Positions 1 through 10,853 of a DNA stretch of 64,000 nt are shown here, piece after piece. The DNA lies in NCBI RefSeq assembly GCF_021155765.1, contig NC_060117.1:7530001-7594000 (forward strand), in the 5' to 3' direction. The translations under genes and the position numbers were made by a program. Under the pieces are notes generated by a model. The model saw nothing but the letters and a program-made list of their open reading frames with translations. It did not search any database and was not told where the DNA came from. This DNA is from Diprion similis (lineage: Eukaryota > Arthropoda > Insecta > Hymenoptera > Diprionidae). The first letter of the stretch is position 1; every line of letters starts with the position of its first letter.

Positions 1-446
1 AGATCTTAAACTAATTTTAGTCCTGAAGGATGAGGGTAAGAGAGTAGAATGGCCACACAATGGAAAGGCTACAACGTAAAAATTTGTTTTTCCTCCAGTT
101 TCTTTGACTCTTCAATATTAATTCTATCATTTGACTCGTGATCTAAGAAAGATAAACGATCAAATATTCTCAACCATTCTGTGGATCCAATATTCCGGCA
201 TTCCGTACATATTCAATTTGAAGTTCAACGAATCAGACTTTCGACTCTTTGGCCATTCTACGTGTCGACCCGCACCCTCGGCTCTGTTTCTTTCCTTCAT
301 CCCTCTCGGTTAACCTCGCCTGAAAGCCCGATTCCCGAGGTCAAGTACCTCGCGGGCGAGCTAACAAGGAAACGCGGAAATGGAACCGGAGGTGGCACTG
401 ATAAACGAATGCCGGTGCACGTAAAGGGGGGGGGGCGTGAACTCAC
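1..446 (-). other. putative intron 1 (partial) of the left-edge minus-strand gene
   Basis: This stretch lies downstream, on the minus strand, of the candidate first coding exon that ends at 447 with a consensus donor (GTGAGT, read from 446 down to 441). No other coding exon with convincing codon structure is visible before the window edge. Open frames on both strands here are short and lack recognisable domains. The intron assignment is an inference that depends on the neighbouring exon being real. Confidence 0.35.
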
Positions 447-610
447 TGGTTGAGGTTCCGATCGTTGCTTCCGGTGGTCGCCGACGCCTGCCCCCCGGAC
501 GCCCCGCCGCCCCCCGAGTCGTGGTGTCTCCTCTCCTTGTGGACGATGCCCATCAGCTTCATCCACGGGTTGTTGGCGGCGTGGCCACCCATGCCGCCGC
601 TCTGCCACAT
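447..610 (-). CDS. candidate first coding exon of an unidentified gene (5' part only)
   Basis: Reading the minus strand from an ATG at 610-608 gives 54 codons plus two bases before a consensus splice donor (CA|GTGAGT). The peptide begins MWQSGGMGGHAANNPWMKLM, continues with a basic His/Arg patch, and ends in a Gly/Ser/Ala-rich low-complexity tail. An in-frame TGA lies 51 bases upstream and no earlier ATG occurs between, so the start is well defined. Third positions are strongly G/C in the first 30 codons, unlike the AT-rich surroundings, which suggests real coding sequence. The other exons would lie left of base 1. I do not recognise the protein and see no domain. The alternative is a chance frame in a GC-rich promoter; an overlapping 169-codon minus-strand frame (806-297) shares the region but runs straight through the donor and is Arg/Pro-rich in the manner of a shadow frame. 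Confidence 0.5.
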
Positions 611-1030
611 GGCACTCGCCAGCCTCGCTGCTTTCTTGGGGGCTCCGGAGGAGCGCCCGACTCAGCCTACCCGGGGAACCGATGAGGAACCCCTTCACGG
701 GGGTCCCGAGGGAGGCGGGGGAGGCTGAGGGGCTGCTGGGGGTGGCGCGTCGTGCCCTGCACGACCCCGTTGGCTCCCAAGGCCGCCACTCGAGGACCTC
801 GAACATCTAACCTATATGACCGCTCCGCACCGCTTCCCTCCCTCCACCGCCCCCTCCAACTTCCGGCCTCGACGTTATCGGGGTTACACTATCGTTCCTT
901 CGTCCTCGGCCTTCCCTTCGCAGTATTTCTTCGCACAATTTCGCGCACTCTGCACTGCCAACATCAGATCATACACAGATCACCGAATCAGACACGAGGG
1001 TAGGGGGAGGAGGAACCAACGATAAACGGA
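611..1030 (-). promoter_or_regulatory. GC-rich 5' flank / promoter region of the left-edge gene
   Basis: This is the GC-rich, CpG-containing stretch immediately upstream (minus-strand sense) of the candidate first exon; composition drops to AT-rich beyond about 1030. It probably holds the 5' UTR and core promoter. No TATA box is obvious in the minus-strand orientation. The call rests on position and composition alone. Confidence 0.3.
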
Positions 1031-2807
1031 TATTACGACCACATGAGCGACCCGTTCCTAGATTTTTTAGCCTCGATTTTTGAGGGAAGAATTTATACGA
1101 GGATGCTACAAATACTTGGCGCGAAAACTGTGACGTGGTTTTATCACCGTGTGATTATCTGATTCCAATCCTCTCCGTTTTTTACATATCGGTGGGAGAA
1201 AAGAGTCGACCTTCGTCTTCGCGCCTTACGGATTACGGTATCGAAAATATCATGATTGATATGGATAATAATTGTACTCAGCGGATATGAAAGAAATTTA
1301 TGTATCCCTAATTGGTCTTTGGGCAGTGATTCGTGTATTGCGATACCGCTTTTTTACTGCCTCACATTTTTCGTTCCGATGTTTGAAATTGTTTTTTTTT
1401 TTTCCATTTTTGTTTTCTCAATTTTACTTTAAAAACTTGCCCTGTTTTAGCCCTGTTCCATCCATTTTCACGAGCAAAAAAAACGTTTCCCTTGGGAATA
1501 TAGTTGTGTGGAAAATTTTATAGATGAACGACTTTGGGGTTCGTTTTTGTGCTTCTTAATAATTGTGTCGTCAATCGTTGCAAGATTGTGGTTTTTATGC
1601 TTTTAATGGTAGGTGAGTTTCTTCAGAGACTAAAGAAAACTAACCGATTTTCATAAGCCGAAGAATAATTTTGTGATTGAAATAAGACTCGACTGATGTC
1701 TGTATTTTAGCTTGTTTTGATGGAAATTTTTTTCGTCCCGAAGTAATAAAATTTGAGTATTATTAAACGATTTTTTACCTACCGATGAAAAGAGATAATT
1801 TAACTCCGCGTAGAAATGATTGTATTAACGAATTCCAAAGTTTCACCGAAACCTTTGTATATACACGCAGAAATTCCTCTTCCTGAACGACACTTGAAAT
1901 TTTTATACGCATTGAATAATCAAGCAATTGATCTTCTCTACTGCCTCTGTTCAAATCTCTCTAAAATTTTGTAAAAATATACAATTACTGGCATTCTGTT
2001 GTAGGTTGTATACACACACAGCCTTAACGCGGCGCGTCTCTAGACGAGTGTTGGATAATTTATTAATCCGTTAACAGCGTCAGGGTGAAGAAGATTGGCT
2101 CCGAATCGTGATACCCTTCCCGAAAGGGAAAACGGGTCGCTCATTGTTCGTAGATAAATAAAAAGAAAATAAACGAGGGGTGAAAATAAAATTTGAATAT
2201 AAATTCCAGAGATTGATTTCTATACATCTGTACACTTTCACTTCCGGGTTATGGTCGAAAAACAGGAACCACCTCATGTACACCTCGGGCTATTGCTGGT
2301 TCCGAGTAACACTGAATGGGGACGGTACTCTACAGGCACTTTGGACGAAGGCCTTCCGCCTGTCCATCAGCCCCTTCGTCACTTAAGGCTCCGAGCACCG
2401 CGGTGGTAATTGCAGCTAGGATCACGTCACGATACTAATTGCATCTTGAGGTCTAGTGACCGGGGTCACCGGCAGTTACACTCGTCCTCGCGAGCCATTC
2501 GTCGTTTTGAGGACTGAAAATGCCAATAAGGGTGTGATTTTTTCGGAAAATCGACGCTTCGCACGAGTGCTCACAATACAGGGATAGATTCCCTAGAAAT
2601 CACGCGACACTCAACGTAAAGGGGCGAGAACACGCGCCAAAACACGAGGAGGTCAACTGAAAAGGGTTGATAACTAATCACAACGGGAAATAGTGATGAA
2701 CGGATCATTGAGATCGGATTAAACAACTCATCACGTTTCGAATAGTGTACGCTGATTTTTGATGAATCGAATTAACAAAGTGAAATAATCCAGAAAAAAA
2801 TAATTTC
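1031..2807. other. gene-free AT-rich stretch
   Basis: I see no coding exon, RNA gene or clear transposon here. Open frames (for example 1272-1523, and 2080-2283 on the minus strand) are short, low in complexity and without codon bias. A perfect inverted repeat of GTGACC/GGTCAC with a two-base spacer sits at 2456-2469. Confidence 0.5.
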
Positions 2808-3360
2808 TATCCCACCGCTGTCACCAGATTTCACTTCAACGAATTGAATAAAAACCGCAAATAACCGTGAAACTGAATGAGAATAATTTGATCAATTGAT
2901 TAATAATTCGATTGGTGTACGCGAATTTTGCGGATGTGAGTGATTGCTCGATAGAAAGTGAAAGAAACTCGGAAAAAAGGCACTGAATTTCATTCAAGCC
3001 TGACGATGAGTGAGTTGTAAAAAAAACACGCGATCAATCGTAAAACTAAACGACCAAATAAATGCAGCAGATCATCGCCTCTCGCTATCTTCTGATCCTG
3101 CTTGATCGGTGTTGACGAGTGATCAGTGAACTGGGCAAAGTGAAAAAGACTCTAAACAGGACATCCGTATCCCACCGCTGTCACCAGATTTCATTGAAGC
3201 CTAACGACGAGTAAGTAGTAAAACAACGCAATCAATCGCGAATCTAAACGAAGCAGGCTATCGTTCCTTGCAATCTTCTAATCCTGTTAAACCAGTGTTG
3301 AAAGCCTCGAAAAAGGACAATCCGCATCCCACCGCTGTCACCAAATCTCGTCAATCCCGC
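2808..3360. repeat. degenerate tandem repeat, three partial copies
   Basis: The word TCCCACCGCTGTCACCA recurs at about 2811, 3170 and 3327. After the second copy come segments (ATTTCATTGAAGCCTAACGA, then a run containing CAATCAATCG and AATCTTCTAATCCTG) that also appear, slightly changed, at about 2988-3110. The copies are diverged and unequally spaced, as expected of an old tandem or segmental duplication. No coding potential is visible. Confidence 0.6.
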
Positions 3361-3960
3361 CGTAGAATGATTTGAATAAAAATTTGTAATGCATCGTGTG
3401 TGTAACCAAACTAAAAACCGGATTAACCTTGGGTGAAAAAATTTCTGACCTGATGATTATCGGAGAACCTTGTGCAGGTGGAAAGGATTAAGGAAACTTC
3501 TTTCGGGATGGGGTATTCGGCGTTTAAAAAGGAAGAGATCGCGGTCCAGCGCGTGTTCTCGAGCACTAGCTCTGCAGTCGACGGGGTCGACACGGCGACC
3601 GGGTTCGCGGAGAGGGGCTCAAGTCGGCGGCACCAGGCTCTCGGGTCCGGCACGGTGCCACGGTTTCGCCTCACTGCCGGGCTCACTGCAGACACTGACG
3701 CACCGCACCCCCACCCTCGTGGTTCACCAGGCGTACGGGACGGCAGCGGCCCAGGGCAGCGCCGAACACCTGCGCCGTGCTCCCAAAGCGCGGAACCTCC
3801 GGCAACCCGTCTGTACAGGCGGGGACGGATGGTGCAGGAGGAGGATGGGGGCGGCAAAATCCACCCCCGAACCCCAGGAGTTGTAATAATTAATCGCAGG
3901 TCGTCGGCAAGTCGGTCCTCCTTCTATCCGTGTGTGTCTACAGCCTAGAGTCTCGAGACG
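3361..3960. other. GC-rich island with no assignable gene
   Basis: About 3480-3930 is clearly more GC-rich than its flanks and is open in several frames at once on both strands (3472-3948 and 3470-3886 plus; 3857-3423 minus). Openness in many frames together is typical of GC-rich non-coding DNA that lacks stop codons. None of the translations shows a domain I recognise. It may be a promoter or first non-coding exon of an unseen gene. Confidence 0.35.
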
Positions 3961-5337
3961 TGAATTTGCTGGTTTGGCTTCGGAAATTCGCACCCTGAAT
4001 AGAGACTTGTAAGGATGAGGAAAAAAATAATCTGTATTTGATTGAATTGATTAATTTTTTTAATTTGATTCATAGGTTGACTCGAATATTTTTCTTCGTA
4101 ATCGGTTCTTGGTTTTTACTCCCGCTAATGACGCGATGCAATATCAATTTATATGATTTAAGGGCTGGTACAGTTTCTTAGGTGTGAAATGGAGATGGTT
4201 TTTCAGGACTCAGAAAAAAAAAAAACGCTCGTGAACAAATATTTTTTAATTTCTAGGATATATTTACATACTTTTGATAAGTACTTACAAAAATTTTCGT
4301 GAACAATACAGAGTCTAATCTGAGTTATACGCTACGACGCCGTGGAGACTCCTCAAAAAATGAAATTGTTAATCGGCTGCAGTTGTGAAGGTCCTCAGAA
4401 TGCCAGTATCTGCAAAAAAAAAAAAATTTACATTAAACTAGATGAAATTCTCCGGAGCATTTACTAAGATCTTTTTATAATATCAAAAATTACCAAAATG
4501 TCAGCGATTTGAAAAAAAAAATCCAATTTTGCATAAATGTTTCTGAAGTCGAGTCAATCTGTTTCTGAAGTCATCGATGAAAAGCCGAAGCTTACTGTCA
4601 ATTGCACCATTTTTTCAATCAACTGTTAAAATTTTTTTTTTTTTTTTATTAAAAAATAACTTGAGCTAATCGTACAATAGAATAATTTTTGAACAAAATA
4701 TGAATAGCTGTTGGATGTGCGATGACTTGTAAAACTTTGAAGATGTAGTATAAAGTTTCCATCTGGTAACTTTTTGCATTCGCTGCAAGTACCAACTTTC
4801 ATGAACTAAAATTAAAACAAAAAAATTTAAACCGCTAGCGTGGGAAACTTTTTAACGAAAGCAAAACGTGTCGAAGTGCACCCCAAGAGAAAAAAAACAA
4901 CAACAACAAATTATACTGGATGACGGGGATATTTTATTACAGAAACTACGCTAATTAGTTTCGCTACGTGAACCGAAATTAAGATTTCCTTTTACTAATT
5001 GAAAAATAAATGCACTTTATAGTTTACTAAGTTTTTCATTCTCAAATATGCGAAATGTTTAAAGAACCTTGATGGTTACTAATTTTTATACCATTGTTTG
5101 TATTTCGTACGTGTTTTGCACAACCTTCAGGGAATTTCTGTTCTGTGAGTTTGAAGAAGCCTTAACTGTGAAATTGTATCTACTGACTGATTATATTCTG
5201 AGGGGAATCTTGTAAACTAAAAAATGCATTCGTTTCGTGTCTATCTTTAGAAAGTGATACGTTTGTTGCACAAAAACTAAGGGCCTAGTCACTATGTGAA
5301 AATGGTGTACAGTGATTACAATGACAAAGATTAAAAA
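3961..5337. other. gene-free AT-rich stretch
   Basis: Low-complexity AT-rich DNA with several A and T homopolymer runs (about 4217, 4418, 4510, 4630). No coding exon, RNA gene or repeat family could be recognised. Confidence 0.5.
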
Positions 5338-6054
5338 TTGATTAAAGTGATTACTGGGGCTAAAGAAAGATTACAAAGATTGCAAATACTTACAGAGATT
5401 GCGAGGATTACAAAAAATAATACAATTGCAAGTATTCTAAAATAATACAGGGATTACGGGTAGATTACAGAGATTTAAAAGATTACAAGTATTACAAAGA
5501 TAACTTGAGATTTCAAAGCTTGCTGGAGATTACAGAGATTACCTGAAATTACATAGAGATTGCAAGACGGTAATAGAGAATAGACAAGATTACAAGGAAT
5601 TCAAAAAATGCAAAAAAAGGAAAAGAAAATTAATAAAATCTTGAGCCGAAATTAACAATCACACAGGAATTAAATATGCCGAAAGGATTATAACCGATAC
5701 CAAATTGATTAAAGTGATTACAGGGACTAAAGAAAGTTTACAAATGCTTACAGATATTGCAAGGTTACAAAAAATAACAAAATTGCAAGTATTTCAAAAT
5801 ATTACAGAGATTACGGGTAGATTAGAGTTTTCAAAGATAACAAGTATTACAAAGATAACTTGAGATTTCAAACTTTGCTGGAGATTACAAAGATTACCTG
5901 AAATTACATAGAGAATGCAAAAAGATAATAGAGAATACACAAGATTACAAGGAATTCAAAAAACACAAAAAAGGAGAAAAAAATTAATAAAATCTTGAGC
6001 CGAAATTAGCAATTACACAGGAATTAAATAAGCCGAAAGGATTACAATCGATGC
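5338..6054. repeat. two-copy direct tandem duplication, 367-bp period, GATTACA-rich
   Basis: Copy A (5338-5704) and copy B (5705-about 6054) both begin TTGATTAAAGTGATTAC and run in parallel to a shared end containing TCTTGAGCCGAAATTA and AGCCGAAAGGATTA or a near match. Inside each copy the word GATTACA and variants (GATTGCA, ATTACAAAG) recur every 10-25 bases, so the unit looks built from an older short repeat. The copies differ by scattered substitutions and small indels. No open reading frame is conserved between them. Confidence 0.8.
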
Positions 6055-6935
6055 CAGTCGCTCCCCAGCCTATTTTATGCTAATACTGAGAAACGATGAC
6101 ATATTGATGTACATATCGGTAGTCAGTAAAGATTCGGGTGCCGCTGAAATAAGTTTGTGAGTAGTTTGAATGCTTTTTACACGTATATGTATATTACACG
6201 AAACAGTATTGTCAACATGCGGTACAAAACTCGTTGCCGCATGATATTGCGGGGCTCCTAAAACGCAGGTTGTACGTTTTAACCCTCCTTCACGTCCGCC
6301 CACGTCAATAAATTTGAGTCTCTTCGTGTCCCTCGCGCAAAGAGAGATGCACAGTGCCTAAGTGAGTTTGAGGATCCGTGGACCGAGAGCACGACTGAAG
6401 AAACCACTTGATTTTAAAGATGCTTGAGTGGAGAATTCTCTGGAATATTCAATCAACAATAAAAGTTTGAAAAAAATTCACCATCATTATTATTGCCGAA
6501 AAGGGTCGGTTTAAAAATCATTCCACAAAAATTCAGTCTGAGATTCTAATCGTAGTGTGCCTAAGAAAATGAAATTCACATTACGCCAACGCACCAAAGT
6601 TACAAACTCTTGGAAACTTTTCTGGCACTTGCTTTTTATCATTTCCATCATGAGGAATAGATTTTTTACCGCATATTTCTTATCTTATAAGTATGACACA
6701 AATATTTACTATTACATTGTTAAAGGGTTTTGGTATTTTGTTAATTAATTAATATAATTCAAAAATTCAATCAACTTTAATATTTCGACAAAAGTTTGTA
6801 GGATCGCTTACGAAAATGAACGTTTAATATTTCAGATAAAATCTGTCTAATTTGTTTAGACGTCATTCACCTGTTGAAACTGTAATAGTTATGATTTCAC
6901 TTCTTGCGAAGAATGTCTGTTGCTGTAAAGAATGT
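6055..6935. other. gene-free stretch
   Basis: No coding exon, RNA gene or repeat family is recognisable. The minus-strand frame 6303-6070 and the plus-strand frame 6557-6748 are short and have no domain or splice context. Confidence 0.45.
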
Positions 6936-7198
6936 ATTCCTAACCACTCCATGATTCGTCGTCTGCTAAAATTTAATGGACATGTCATACAATTTTGATA
7001 GCAACTGCGTGCCATGGTGACCAACTGTCTTTAACCTCGAAAATTTGGTCAATTGTGAATTGAGCACAACTATCACCAACAATTGTAAAAATTTTTGAGG
7101 TTAGAGACAGTTGGTTACCCTGGAAAACAGTTGCTCTCAAATTGTAGCGCATGCGCATTAAATTTTAGCAAACAACTGTCCATACAGTCGTTAGGAAT
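6936..7198. mobile_element. foldback MITE-like element, about 263 bp
   Basis: The ends are inverted copies: ATTCCTAAC at 6936 and GTTAGGAAT ending at 7198. The arms continue inward with matching blocks such as CTAAAATTTAATG / CATTAAATTTTAG, CAACTG / CAGTTG, GGTGACCAACTGTC / GACAGTTGGTTACC and AACCTCGAAAATTT / AAATTTTTGAGGTT. Nearly the whole element can fold on itself, leaving a short AT-rich loop. No transposase is encoded, as is usual for MITEs. A target-site duplication is not clear. Confidence 0.65.
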
Positions 7199-8393
7199 CC
7201 ACTGTATAAATCTGTGTAGAATAGATTGAGTTAATTATCGATTTATGGATTTAAAAACGTGATTCATTTGTGAGAAAACGTTTTCCAGTTTTTGCATAAA
7301 GTGGAACGATTCTGTGAAAATCTTTTAAACCCTTATAGAAAGTGTTTTGGAACTCAGTTTTTACCATTTCTCATATTTTCAACAAACTTCATACAAAAAC
7401 ACTTGCAAACGAAATTTTCCTGAAAAAATCCACACATGATCTGAAGCTTTTGACTGTGTATCATGACACATGACATCTAATCTTTTTACCAACGTTAGAA
7501 ATGAAATAGAAACATCATCGATCGCTATCGCAAATCGTTATATCAAATCAATACTTGCTTTGAGCAATTAATAATTTGTCTTACTGAAAATCAACCAATT
7601 TATATCCAAGCACGCAACTAATTGACGAATCCTGAAGGTAATTCACAAAATATATTTTGATCCAACTTCTATTTTCCGTTCCCTGCATCTCCATTTATAC
7701 AAATTAGTGTTCATGGACAAAAATCATGAACGATTACACAATCTGAGAAAAAAAAAAAAAAAAAAATTAGAAACGATTTATCACTCCGTTGAATTATATT
7801 ACCAACCGTCAAAATCGTGATGAACTCACCCATAAAATTTCCACTTCATAAGAAATTTGAATAGATGCTTCCAAAATTGCTGTATTATCTTGATACGATA
7901 TCACTTATTATTTACTTTACGATTGGCACAGTCACCAATCGGCACAATTGCATCTTGACTAAAATGGCGAATCATTGTATAAATTTGGTCAAAATTGGTC
8001 TAGAAAGAATTGCCTTCGTGTTGAATTCAGCACTCCAAAAACCAGTGGAGACATTCGGTCTCGAGGCCACAACGTTTTTCTTATTTTCAGTTAAAAGGAA
8101 GTTCAGATATGGGCAACGGGTTTTGGCTTGTGTGCAGACACATCGGCGGTGCCAAAACGTTCCACTGGCGACACCCAGATTCCGTGACCTAGACACTAAA
8201 AAGACCAGACCATTGCAGAGCAAACTGCGCCATACGAGTGCAAAAGCAACAACTGCGGCAGCGGTTGGATTAATTGATTTAGTTTGTGTAAAATAACGAT
8301 TTCCAGACCGCATTTTGCCCTCCGCTATATATATACGTACCCCATCCCTTCCGTTTTGGTCAATCAAATTTTTCTGGGGAAATTTTTTACCGC
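7199..8393. other. gene-free stretch with a TATA-like patch near its right end
   Basis: Mostly AT-rich. About 7940-8300 is open on both strands (7865-8296 plus; 8367-7972 minus), but neither translation shows a recognisable domain or splice context. A TATATATA run at about 8326 followed by a pyrimidine-rich stretch resembles a core promoter, but no gene could be attached to it. Confidence 0.35.
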
Positions 8394-8394
8394 C

Positions 8395-8428
<34 letters not shown>
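8394..8428. repeat. (CT)n microsatellite
   Basis: An almost uninterrupted run of CT dinucleotides. Such tracts often sit near insect promoters (GAGA-type sites), and the flanking sequence is moderately GC-rich, but no gene was found beside it. Confidence 0.85.
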
Positions 8429-8432
<4 letters not shown>

Positions 8433-8762
8433 TTCTTGCGCTCTAAGAACGAGGTTTTGCTCGCCCCACGTCGTTAAGCCGCTCGTCATACGATTAGTCG
8501 CGATTTACGAGGTGCTCAGCTACCCCTGGAGGTATAAGCCCCTCCCCCTTCTCCTCCAAGTGTGAAGGTATGAGCTGATCGCCAGATATTATACCTATAG
8601 AGTTACACTGTAAGAAAAATTTCGTCCAATTTTATGGGCTATAATTTGATGTCAATCCGCGCGACTTATATTTACAATGCGATAATAAAATTATCAGATA
8701 TGAATCTGATCTAATACTATCTGGTATTTATCTGAAAATTGTATTTAACGTCAATCAAACAT

Positions 8763-8942
8763 TGGCTGATGTCAAACTGACACTTGGATTGAAACTCAGC
8801 ATCACGTCAGATCTAACACTGGCTGATGTCAAAATGGCACTTATGTAATGTGCATCTAACACTAGCTGATGTCAATTTAAGACTTGGTTGGAACTCAGTA
8901 TCATTTCAGATCTAAAACTGTCTGATGTCAAACTGACACTCA
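8763..8942. repeat. short degenerate repeat, four copies of a CTGATGTCAA-containing unit
   Basis: The word CTGATGTCA recurs at about 8766, 8823, 8866 and 8922, usually preceded by CTAACACT or a similar word and followed by ACTGACACTT or a similar word. Spacing is 43-57 bases. It is a small, diverged minisatellite with no coding frame. Confidence 0.6.
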
Positions 8943-10671
8943 TATTTAATTAACTTGACTTAATTTTTAGTTCAATTAATAGATTATACAAGTGTGTTGA
9001 ACCTGAAAACATCCGATGTTCTTGTTTCCCATTCTTGACGACATCTTAGTAACGTGAAAAGTGCAGTCTTGTCGAAAATTCTGTGTTACCTGCCGAAGGT
9101 ATCATAACATCAACAATTACCGACCATTTTACAAATCTCAAAGCTTTAATTAAAGACAAAATTATCATTTGCTAGCCGTATAATCATTGGTTATTTTGTG
9201 ATCTTTCCGTAACAGTAGAATCATAGTTGAAAACATTGAATTTTATTCGAAGAATCTTTTCATAATAATAAAAAAATAAAAAATAAAAATTTTAGGAAAA
9301 ATCGATCTTAATACTTAATTTATTTTCGATTTCTAGCATATGAGAGTCACATGCAGATGCTGCTAGTTGGAAATTCATAGCACTGAAAAGATGTAAATCA
9401 GTACCAACGGTAAGTCATACCGCACAAAATTCGTCCTTAAAAATCACCCTCTGAGGGTGAAAATGAAATATTTCATTTTCACTTGAAAGAATGAGCGTGA
9501 AATTGTACGACAAGCATTAATATCTTGATACGCAAATCTCGACACCATCTTACAAAGAGCAACTCCCCGGGGGGATAATTATAATTTATTTCGTTGGTAA
9601 CATAGCAGTGTAATTATATTGTACATTAATTCAAGTGGCTTCAACACAGAAAATATTTTGCCAATTTCCTTACTTATTTTCTCAACTGATTCGAAAAATC
9701 CTTGACATTGGTGGGTCGAACAAAATATGGTTTAACCTGATATACTTTCTCCTCTTTGTTGCGTTATCCCACGTTCCATCAATTTAATCTAAAATCCGAA
9801 CTCAGTGCAATTCAATAATCGAAAATTGTTTTTCAATAGCCGTCGAAAAACACTTTGTTCGTTCCCATATAATTCTTTGCTGCCAGTTACAGGCCGTAAC
9901 AGATAAGCTAACAAACATCCTCAGGCACCTTTGACGGGCCAATTAATTAACACGTTACCAAACGGCTTTGTAAACTGACTTCCTAGCTCCAACTGGACTA
10001 AGAAAGGGTCAGACACGGGTCGATTAACCATCCCCTACTTCCATCCCTCCCTTCGAGTCCCTATCTCGCTAGATCTCCGCCAGCTTATCGTTAGCCAGTT
10101 GTATTTCCGGTTCTCCGCTTGGCCATTGCCACTTCGTCACGTTTTCCGTATATCACCTGCTCACAATCCACCGGATGGTTTAGTATTTCTGTAACCGGTC
10201 TTGATTTTATTTATTTATTTATTAACTTTTTTTTGTACATATACAGGTGGATTTTACACTTTTTGTTCTAATTATCCAAATAATTCCAAAATGTTTTCAT
10301 TTTTTATCAATTCTATAATAAATTTTGTAGGAATCGTTGAATTTTGCTAACAAATTTTCACGCATCGTACAGAAAATCCTACATTTATGCTAGTATAAAA
10401 ACTGTAGAAAACTACTTTACCGTCATAGTGAATGCGGTAAACCTTTAAGGTCATATCTATCATAATTTAAATTTATGACGCAATACACGCTGTATTACGA
10501 GCATTATAAAATTCCTCTTTATATAACGTCCGCACTGCTAATACTGTTATACATATAAACTGCAAAGAAAGAAAATATCTAAGTAGAATTAACTGTTACT
10601 CGCATTTTGTCGAGGCATGTATTCCGAGTACTTGTATGTATGTACTGCACGTCCGGTAAATATGGCTGAAT
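8943..10671. other. gene-free AT-rich stretch
   Basis: No coding exon, RNA gene or transposon was recognised. About 9890-10200 is somewhat richer in GC but has no convincing frame. A short (TTTA)n run lies at about 10208. Confidence 0.45.
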
Positions 10672-10853
10672 GCTATTTAAAGTAATATAGTACTCTTACC
10701 TTTACCGACCGAGCAAACTCACCCTTCTTTTTCCTATATATAAAGCGTCGAAATTTGAACCATTTTCGTTCATTTGTTTATTTAATATAGGAAGAAAGAG
10801 GCTACGTTTTCTCGGTCGGTAAAAGTAGGAGTATTACATGACCTTAAATACCG
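10672..10853. mobile_element. foldback MITE-like element, about 182 bp
   Basis: The left arm contains GCTATTTAAAG and ACTCTTACCTTTACCGACCG; the right arm contains their inverted counterparts, CGGTCGGTAAAAGTAGGAGT and ACCTTAAATACC. The arms are about 50 bases with a loop of about 80 bases that carries a TATATA run. No coding capacity. Target-site duplication is unclear. Confidence 0.65.

Noticed and set aside
297..806. 169-codon minus-strand frame in the GC-rich left edge
   Set aside because: Arg/Pro-rich, without a domain, and reads through the consensus donor used by the better-supported first exon in another frame.
7865..8367. Overlapping frames on both strands near 8 kb
   Set aside because: Both strands open, neither with a domain or splice context.
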